13,959 nt of DNA from Galactobacillus timonensis. GTDB lineage: Bacteria; Bacillota_I; Bacilli_A; Erysipelotrichales; Erysipelotrichaceae. The notes beneath the pieces are model-generated. The model saw only the letters and a program-made list of their open reading frames with translations, had not been told where the DNA came from and did not search any database. Both the position numbers and the translations under genes were made by a program. This document shows, one piece after another, positions 8,726-13,959 of the stretch (position 1 is the stretch's first letter; each line of letters begins with the position of its first letter). The stretch covers positions 225,166-239,124 of the forward strand of contig NZ_LT964739.1 in the NCBI RefSeq assembly GCF_900240265.1, written 5' to 3'.

Positions 8726-8744
8726 GTGAGGTTAATTACCTCAC
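8726..8744. promoter_or_regulatory. Palindrome GTGAGGT-N5-ACCTCAC before istA
   Basis: A 7-bp perfect inverted repeat with a TAATT spacer ends 24 bases before the istA ATG and just ahead of its GGAAGGAGG ribosome binding site (8751-8759). Its size and placement suit a dimeric-protein operator or a transposase-binding site that represses istA. No protein partner is visible in the window. Confidence 0.45.
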
Positions 8745-8768
8745 TTGTACGGAAGGAGGTTATTTTCT

Positions 8769-8992
8769 ATGTCAAAGTACAAGGAAATCCTGCGGCTGCT
8801 ATCGACCACAGGTCTTTCGGGCAGACAGCCAGCCAACTTCATGTTGGCAGAGATTCTGTGTCTGCTGTCCGGGAAGCGGCGTCTTCACTGAGCCAGAAAT
8901 GGGAGAAGGCTAAATATAAGAGCGAAGACGAGATTCAGCAAATGCTTTATATTGCTCATGTCGAGTATAATAGCCGTTGCAAGTGGTCTTAG
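8769..8992 (+). pseudogene. istA: istA fragment, IS21-family transposase, frameshifted
   Basis: Start of an IS21 IstA transposase with a strong ribosome binding site, GGAAGGAGG, 9 bases ahead of the ATG. The first frame reads MSKYKEILRLLSTTGLSGRQ and then leaves the family pattern, stopping at 8889. Another frame takes over at about 8823 with ASQLHVGRDSVSAVREAASS and runs to TAG at 8990. The joined product GLSGRQTASQLHVGRDSV fits the IstA N-terminal helix-turn-helix. Restoring one ACAG unit at 8821-8829 (ggcagacag-ccagcc) heals the frame, which indicates a 4-bp slippage deletion. IstA is normally about 400-500 residues. Only about 70 codons survive and the catalytic domain is gone, so this is dead. 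The last residues before the stop no longer look like IstA. Confidence 0.72.
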
Positions 8993-9110
8993 GGTCCGGA
9001 ATAGTGACTCTGGTCATCGGAATGAAGCGCCAAAATATGCCTGGCCTTAGCCCTCCGGAGCACTGGCCTTAGATACCCGGAATGATGGTCTCAGCAACTT
9101 CTGAATAATC
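8993..9110. repeat. CCGGAAT-type repeats, probable IS21 right end
   Basis: Related motifs recur: TCCGGAAT (8995-9002), TCGGAAT (9017-9023), TCCGGAG (9054-9060), CCCGGAAT (9076-9083) and TCTGAAT (9100-9106). Spacing is 22, 37, 22 and 24 bases. Most are near a TGGTC or TGGCCTTAG block, for example CTGGCCTTAG at 9041-9050 and 9063-9072. IS21-family elements are known to carry multiple terminal repeats bound by transposase. The match to this family is by pattern and by the adjacent istA. Confidence 0.5.
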
Positions 9111-9475
9111 GCAGGACGCATACGGTGGACTTTTGGACTGTTCGGGTCGGGTGAAAAAGGCCCTTTGATGCCTGATATTGCAGCCAATAATGCTGTCAAT
9201 CGCTGTTGACCATCAATCACTAAATAATCCGGATGAATATACGTTTTGTCATTCGTTCCAATATGGTTAATTGTTTCATAGCCTTCTGGAGATTGCCAAA
9301 GCATGATATACCCAATCGGATACCCTTTTAACATTGAATCCAGCAGATCACGTGTCTTACTGTCTTTCCAGACAAAGGGTCTCTGAAGATCAGGGAGGCC
9401 GACTTTGCCATTCTTTACATCGCTAAGCAGGTCACCAACTTTGCTGGGGATGTTATCAAATAATTCTTTTCCCAT
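9047..9475 (-). pseudogene. DUF262 (ParB-like fold) protein, N-terminal fragment
   Basis: N-terminal part of a DUF262 protein, the domain also present in GmrSD-type modification-dependent restriction enzymes. Its ParB/Srx-like fold is associated with nucleotide hydrolysis. Seen in the 142-residue reading frame: LPDLQRPFVW (27-36), GYPIGYIMLW (51-60) and the signature IDGQQRLTALL (87-97). Family resemblance ends near residue 104. The remaining tail is translated IS21 DNA. Whole DUF262 proteins run several hundred residues, so most is missing. It lies 19 bp downstream of res on the same strand, with GGGAGG about 10 bases before its ATG, so it was the third gene of the mod-res operon. Its job there is unknown. 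A nuclease or DNA-modification-sensing partner is possible. The C-terminal HNH region found in some relatives cannot be assessed here. Confidence 0.8.
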
Positions 9476-9494
9476 GTGACATTGCCCTCCCTTT

Positions 9495-12400
9495 TCATAT
9501 TGCGTTCATTAATCCGAGAAGATTCTGATATGAATCAACTTGACCATAGACGACATCATCGGTTGAGATTTCATTAAACAATTTCTTTGCACACTTGATT
9601 TTAGCCTGTTCGATAGGGCGCAGATCCATGCTTTCCATCGATCCCTTCGTTTCAGCAATAAAGTAGATATGCTTTACGGTTCCCTTCTGGAATGCAATCG
9701 CCCAGTCAGGAGCATAGTTTCCTACCGGAGTCGGGATCTGGAATCCACGCGGTAATTTTGCATATACAACGACCTTATCATCCAGATCCATGTCCTCAGC
9801 AAATTTCCGTTCGATCGACTTTTCGGCAGTTCCATCTGCGAACACATAGTCCTGCACATTCTTCTTGGCTAGATATGCCTTTGAGAAATCTTTGTTCTTC
9901 TCGGCTGTGAAGATCGACGAATCATAAGTTCCGTCCGTCTTATTGTAGGTAATGTCATCCACAATCATCGTCGCCTTTTCTTCGTTTATCAGCTTCACAA
10001 CTTTTGAAATAAACTCTTCCGGGTTATTTTTAAACATGGCAAATTTCGAAGGAGATATTCCCTTAAGGATCGCTGCAACAGTTCTTCTGGTAAGATGCGT
10101 ACCGGCACCGATTTTTCCTATAAGGTCATATTTCAACTGTGAAGTTTCTCCACGGTCAAGGGTATAGGTATGGCTCTTTTGAGAAACGAAACCCGTTCCT
10201 GACTTCACTTTCTCGGCATTCCAATCTTCGCCCTGTGTTCCTTTCGTTACAGTGTACTGAAGCTGTGCAACAAAGAGCTTATCATCGATATGCTGTACGG
10301 ATTGTATGATCAGCTCATCGCTGTCAAAATGCACTGTATAGCTCCATTTGTGATTGATGTAGTTCCAGAGCGTCTGGAATTCCTTCTTGTAGAAATTGTC
10401 ATTCAGAGCATTTTCTTGAATCTTTGTCGCATGGCCGTCTTCGATCATTCCATCAAGGGCATGTTCATCAAAGATACCATTCACAAGCGCATGCACGCCT
10501 TCCGCAATGTCTTTTAACTTTTCGGGCAGAGGTGCCAATGCCTTATTCTCATCATCTGCACGGTATTTCTCCGTTATATGACCATCTTCATCGATGTAAT
10601 CATTCTTTACTAGATAGAAATAGATCGCATGCGCCTGATCGCTGGTAACGGTAATAACAGCATCGCCGATCTTAAGCCGCTTGCCGGTGAAGTATTCCGG
10701 TGTTGCCTTTGTCGGACGCTCATACAGGTCGTCCTTAATCTCCTTCTGAAGAGATGCTACAAAATCTTTATAGCCATCACTGGCGATAACCGTCAGCTTA
10801 TTGACTTCCTGCACCTCAGAGCCAAGCACATGTTCATCCATGCGATCTCCGGTCTGATTGACGCAAATACGAAGCCCACGGCCTACTTCCTGACGTTTAT
10901 TTGTCGTGCTGTCTCCGCCATGCTTCAAGGTACAAATCTGGAATACATTCGGATTATCCCAGCCTTCACGCAGCGCAGAATGAGAGAAGATAAAACGCAC
11001 AGGATTATCCAGAGACAGCAGCTTCTCTTTATCTTTCAGGATAAGCTCATAAGCGGATTCATCATCGCTGATATCTGTTCCACGTTTTAAACTGGAATCA
11101 ACTTTGTGCCCTTTTTTATCAATGCTGAAATAACCAGCGTGTGTAGAGTGAACATCGATACTCCGCAGATACTGCTCATACGGAGTATTAAAAAGTGTCA
11201 GGTATTCATTGAGGATAGACAAATACTCCTCTTCGAACATCTGTCCATATTCCGAGTTAACCTCATTGCCGTCTTCATCATATTTACGGTAATTTTCCAC
11301 TTTATCAATGAAAAACAGCGACAATGTTTTGATGCCACGGTTATACAGCTCTTTTTCCTTCTCAAAGTGTGAACGGATAGTTTCACGGATCTGTACACGG
11401 CGAATATCCTTTTCACTTACATCACCGAGTACTTCTCCGGTGTGGATCTCGACACCATTAGTAAAGGTAAGGACGCCTCTTATCGGATCAATGTCATTGA
11501 TGTGGTAGCCCTGATACTGCTCCATTCCCTTGGAAAGAGCATAAAGGTCATCATCCACGCCTACGATACGAGTCTCACGGTTAATGGATTTATCGTATCC
11601 AATCTCGAATTCCAGCCTTGCCATCGGCGGTTTATTGGGCGAGATCACAATATCCTCAAGGAACAAGTATCCATCTGTCCCGCGCAGATTCTTGATATCA
11701 AAGCCTTTTACTTCGATCTTCTTAACGAGCTTCATCTGGTAAGCATCCAGCGCATCGAGAACATACACGAGATCATGATGTTCTTTGTGCGTGGCCGAAT
11801 AGTTCAGCGTAAAAAGCGGATTGAATTCCTTGAGGGATTCCTGCGTTTTTTCACCACCCATCTTCTGCGGCTCATCAAGAATTACGATAGGCCGGTTCGC
11901 CTGAATGACGTCAATCGGCTTTCTGCTGCCGAATTCATCCAGCTCCATACGGATACGACGGGCATCTTTGCCACGTGCGTTGAATGCCTGAACGTTTATG
12001 ATCATGACCGACAGATCAGCGCTCGAACAAAAATTATCGATATCCGTCAGATTCTTCGAGTTATAGACAAAGAAACGTGCCTTCTTGCCATACTGCTCCA
12101 TGAAGTGATCCTGCATCATCTGAAAGCTCTTATGGACGCCCTCACGGATTGCAATCGATGGTACGACTACTATGAACTTGCTCCAGCCGTACTGTTTATT
12201 AAGCTCAAACATCGTCTTAATATAGACATATGTTTTTCCAGTTCCGGTCTCCATTTCTACGTCAAGAGAGCAGACTCCCATATGCTTAGCAAGAGAAAAA
12301 GACGTTTTGATATTATTATCGTTCTGAACATCCTGAATGTTCTTTAAGAGCTGATGCTGGTCTATGACAACAGGTGCATTGGCAAAGCCCATGTAGAGTT

Positions 12401-12572
12401 CTTCGTCGGATATTTTGTAATTAAACAAATCTCTTTCAATTTTCTGCGTACCAGTGTCACGTCGATAGCTTACTTTGTCCTGAAACGGCTGCCCGACAAA
12501 AACCTTCACGACACTATTGACCGCTTCAGTCTGATAATTTTGTATGGTAAATTTGAATTTCATCTCAGCCAT
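9495..12572 (-). CDS. res: Type III restriction enzyme, Res subunit
   Basis: Superfamily 2 helicase-nuclease of a type III restriction-modification system. With Mod it recognises an asymmetric site, uses ATP to move along DNA and cuts about 25 bp away. Seen in 1025 residues: Walker A METGTGKT (107-114), DEPQ box (233-236), motif III YSAT (258-261), motif V SALREGWDNP (532-541), motif VI QEVGRGLR (561-568). A C-terminal PD-(D/E)xK nuclease follows: APDWAIAF with D956, then IAETKG with E974 and K976. Length is normal and no key residue is lost. ATG 12572 follows the mod stop by one base and has AAAGG about 9 bases ahead. An internal ATG four codons later is less likely. It is read from the mod promoter, outside the window, so with mod broken its expression and activity are doubtful. 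Confidence 0.96.
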   Translation of the reverse strand: MAEMKFKFTIQNYQTEAVNSVVKVFVGQPFQDKVSYRRDTGTQKIERDLFNYKISDEELYMGFANAPVVIDQHQLLKNIQDVQNDNNIKTSFSLAKHMGVCSLDVEMETGTGKTYVYIKTMFELNKQYGWSKFIVVVPSIAIREGVHKSFQMMQDHFMEQYGKKARFFVYNSKNLTDIDNFCSSADLSVMIINVQAFNARGKDARRIRMELDEFGSRKPIDVIQANRPIVILDEPQKMGGEKTQESLKEFNPLFTLNYSATHKEHHDLVYVLDALDAYQMKLVKKIEVKGFDIKNLRGTDGYLFLEDIVISPNKPPMARLEFEIGYDKSINRETRIVGVDDDLYALSKGMEQYQGYHINDIDPIRGVLTFTNGVEIHTGEVLGDVSEKDIRRVQIRETIRSHFEKEKELYNRGIKTLSLFFIDKVENYRKYDEDGNEVNSEYGQMFEEEYLSILNEYLTLFNTPYEQYLRSIDVHSTHAGYFSIDKKGHKVDSSLKRGTDISDDESAYELILKDKEKLLSLDNPVRFIFSHSALREGWDNPNVFQICTLKHGGDSTTNKRQEVGRGLRICVNQTGDRMDEHVLGSEVQEVNKLTVIASDGYKDFVASLQKEIKDDLYERPTKATPEYFTGKRLKIGDAVITVTSDQAHAIYFYLVKNDYIDEDGHITEKYRADDENKALAPLPEKLKDIAEGVHALVNGIFDEHALDGMIEDGHATKIQENALNDNFYKKEFQTLWNYINHKWSYTVHFDSDELIIQSVQHIDDKLFVAQLQYTVTKGTQGEDWNAEKVKSGTGFVSQKSHTYTLDRGETSQLKYDLIGKIGAGTHLTRRTVAAILKGISPSKFAMFKNNPEEFISKVVKLINEEKATMIVDDITYNKTDGTYDSSIFTAEKNKDFSKAYLAKKNVQDYVFADGTAEKSIERKFAEDMDLDDKVVVYAKLPRGFQIPTPVGNYAPDWAIAFQKGTVKHIYFIAETKGSMESMDLRPIEQAKIKCAKKLFNEISTDDVVYGQVDSYQNLLGLMNAI

Positions 12573-12573
12573 G

Positions 12574-13824
12574 TCACAGCACCTTTCTCACAGTTTGTGG
12601 GCTGTAGGTCTCGAATATCTGTTCAAAGTTTGCAGCCACGCTGTCATCAGCCATTGAGCTGTCACGGAACACCGCATAGAAAGGATGCTGCTTCGCAATC
12701 GATGTGACTACATCCTCAGTCACATTCTTATCAAAGCAGGCAATCAGATAGCCATCCTGAACCGAAAAGACTTTCTTTCCGGCAATCTCCGTCTGTTCTA
12801 CTTTTGAAGAGAGTAGCACGCCCAGATCCAGCATTACCTGAATCAGAAGGTCCTCCGGTGTTCGATCTTCCTTGATATTATCCGTCAGATCATCCATCTC
12901 CATCTGTCCGATATCCGCCGGGCGGTAGTAAACATCCTTCATATTCGAAGAGTCAACCTTGAAGCAGCGGAAGCCATAATCGATATCCGCGCCGGTTTCT
13001 TCTTTGATCTTCTTACCGGCACGGCGGATGCGCTCTTCACCAATATCGCAGATGGTTTTGTAGCCAGCTTTATGTGCTTCGCTCTTTTCACCACATACTT
13101 CGGGCAGCTGCACCATAATAAACTTTCTTTGTCCGTCATCTTCAGCATTTTGTTGCAATACGGCGTGGGCAGTAGTGGCTGATCCGGAAAAATAATCCAG
13201 AACAGTATAATTTTTCGTTTCAAAAAAGCTTAAAAAATATCTCAATAAAGAAGTTGGTTTAGGATAATCAAAAACTTTGGTGTTAAATAACTGACTCCTT
13301 TCAGCATTTGCACTTAAAATGTCCGACACTCTATCTTTAGGGATGATCTTATTTGGGCTTTGAATTGTTGGTTCAGCCTTTTTTGTATAAGGAACAAATG
13401 TATCGTTTTTTATAACAATCTTAGTTCCATTTTTTATCTGTTTATCTAAATAATCTTGTCCCCAAATCATTCTTCCTGTAAGTCTAAAATCATTTTGTAT
13501 TTTACCGTCTTTAACAATAACATCGTCAAGCAATACGTAATTACCTTTATTACCCGAAAGATAAACTCCATCTTCGAGATACGTTTCTGTACTGTTGGCA
13601 GTTATTAGTAGTGTACTTTCTTTCATTGAATTTTTTGTTAAAGATGGCAGTCCATCAGAACTCGATATTCCTCCAATAAGTCTTGTAATACACTTTTTGT
13701 TTTTTGCATAGCAAAGAATAAACTCTGCATTTTTTCTATTTATTGGGGATGAATTGTCTGGCCTAAATGTGCTTTCCCAAATATAGTTTTCAATAAAATT
13801 ATTTTCACCAAAGATTTCATCACA
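12574..13824 (-). pseudogene. mod: Type III DNA methyltransferase (Mod), 5'-truncated
   Basis: C-terminal two-thirds of an adenine-N6 methyltransferase, the Mod subunit that gives a type III system its target recognition. Mod-like sequence begins at CDEIFGENNF (start 13824), continues through YIWES and FILCYAKNKK, the variable target-recognition region, then FDYPKPTSLL and the SAM-binding motif VLDYFSGSATTAHAV, and ends normally one base before res. In this beta-class methyltransferase the DPPY catalytic motif lies upstream of CDEIFG and is missing. The reading frame stays open to 13944 but those residues are not Mod-like and have no ATG. The first in-frame ATG is at 13626 and would drop still more. 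Full Mod proteins are about 600-700 residues; about 416 remain. The protein cannot methylate as it stands. Confidence 0.85.
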
Positions 13825-13959
13825 GTGTAATCCTGCATAATAAAATAAGCGCGGACAGCAGAAATACGGCAGATAAAAATAGGAGCAGATTTCATGTTGT
13901 GATGAGAATGTGCCGTGAATAACTGCACATTTTTTCGTTATGCTCTATGCTGTAATCAA
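13825..13959. other. Foreign DNA replacing the mod 5' part
   Basis: From about 13825 to the window end no minus-strand frame continues Mod. Frames tried near the junction give residues unrelated to the motifs expected before CDEIFG. The stretch may be the end of an insertion sequence or another gene's 3' end, but I could not name it. Confidence 0.4.
13907..13935 (+). terminator. Rho-independent terminator-like hairpin
   Basis: AATGTGC (13907-13913) and GCACATT (13925-13931) form a perfect 7-bp stem with an 11-base loop, followed directly by TTTT. The T-run is on the plus strand only, so it would end a plus-strand transcript. No plus-strand gene is supported before it, so it probably belongs to the foreign segment adjoining mod. 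Confidence 0.5.

Larger units (their letters stand above)
8660..9115 (+). mobile_element. Internally deleted IS21-family remnant (approximate limits)
   Basis: The segment has the front of an IS21 element: palindrome, ribosome binding site and the first ~70 codons of istA. A sharp jump leads to a block of CCGGAAT-type repeats like those at IS21 ends. The rest of istA and all of istB, about 2 kb, are absent. It abuts and truncates the DUF262 gene on its right. Exact ends are not resolved. I could not pair a TG...CA terminal repeat or a target duplication. Confidence 0.5.

Noticed and set aside
8996..9107. Possible CRISPR-like array from the ~23-bp periodic CCGGAAT motifs
   Set aside because: Repeats are only 7-8 bp, imperfect and unevenly spaced, there are no cas genes, and istA lies adjacent. 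IS21 terminal repeats explain it better.
11442..12347. 301-codon plus-strand frame opposite res
   Set aside because: It is the antisense shadow of the helicase domain. The GTGKT and DEPQ motifs prove the minus-strand reading.
13740..13928. 62-codon minus-strand frame upstream of mod
   Set aside because: It overlaps Mod-coding sequence in another frame over its second half and has no family pattern or ribosome binding site.

Overview
The window looks like a chromosomal segment of a low-to-mid G+C Bacillota (Firmicutes), perhaps a gut-type member such as an Erysipelotrichaceae relative. The phylum guess rests on strong AGGAGG-type ribosome binding sites, a PTS-type 6-phospho-beta-glucosidase, and ISL3, IS1595 and IS21 insertion sequences. 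The family-level guess is inference only.

Layout. (1) 8-4434, minus strand: an intact sbcD-sbcC pair with an ATGA overlap, encoding the SbcCD double-strand-break nuclease. (2) 4435-9115: an accumulation of mobile-element debris. It holds a 5'-truncated IS1595-family transposase (4529-5116, minus); a complete ISL3-family element (about 5117-7612, plus) flanked by an exact 8-bp direct repeat CATTTCAA; the 3' half of a GH1 6-phospho-beta-glucosidase gene (7621-8370, plus); about 300 bp of unassigned GC-rich DNA; and an internally deleted IS21-family remnant (istA start, then the right-end repeats). (3) 9047-13824, minus strand: a damaged type III restriction-modification operon, mod-res-DUF262. 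Only res (1025 aa) is intact. mod lacks its 5' part, including the region where the DPPY catalytic motif should be. The DUF262 gene is cut after about 104 codons by the IS21 remnant. (4) 13825-13959: DNA that does not continue mod and carries a plus-strand terminator-like hairpin.

How the parts relate. SbcCD is a housekeeping repair complex. The restriction-modification operon is an accessory defence locus, degraded from both ends. Type III Res acts with a Mod dimer that supplies target recognition, so this locus is probably inactive unless a complete mod lies elsewhere. The glucosidase and IS1595 fragments are relics.

I see no convincing new system. The most interesting items are the ISL3 accessory protein, which seems to have lost the cysteines I associate with its probable family, the three-gene mod-res-DUF262 arrangement, and the miniaturised IS21 with a 4-bp slippage deletion in istA.
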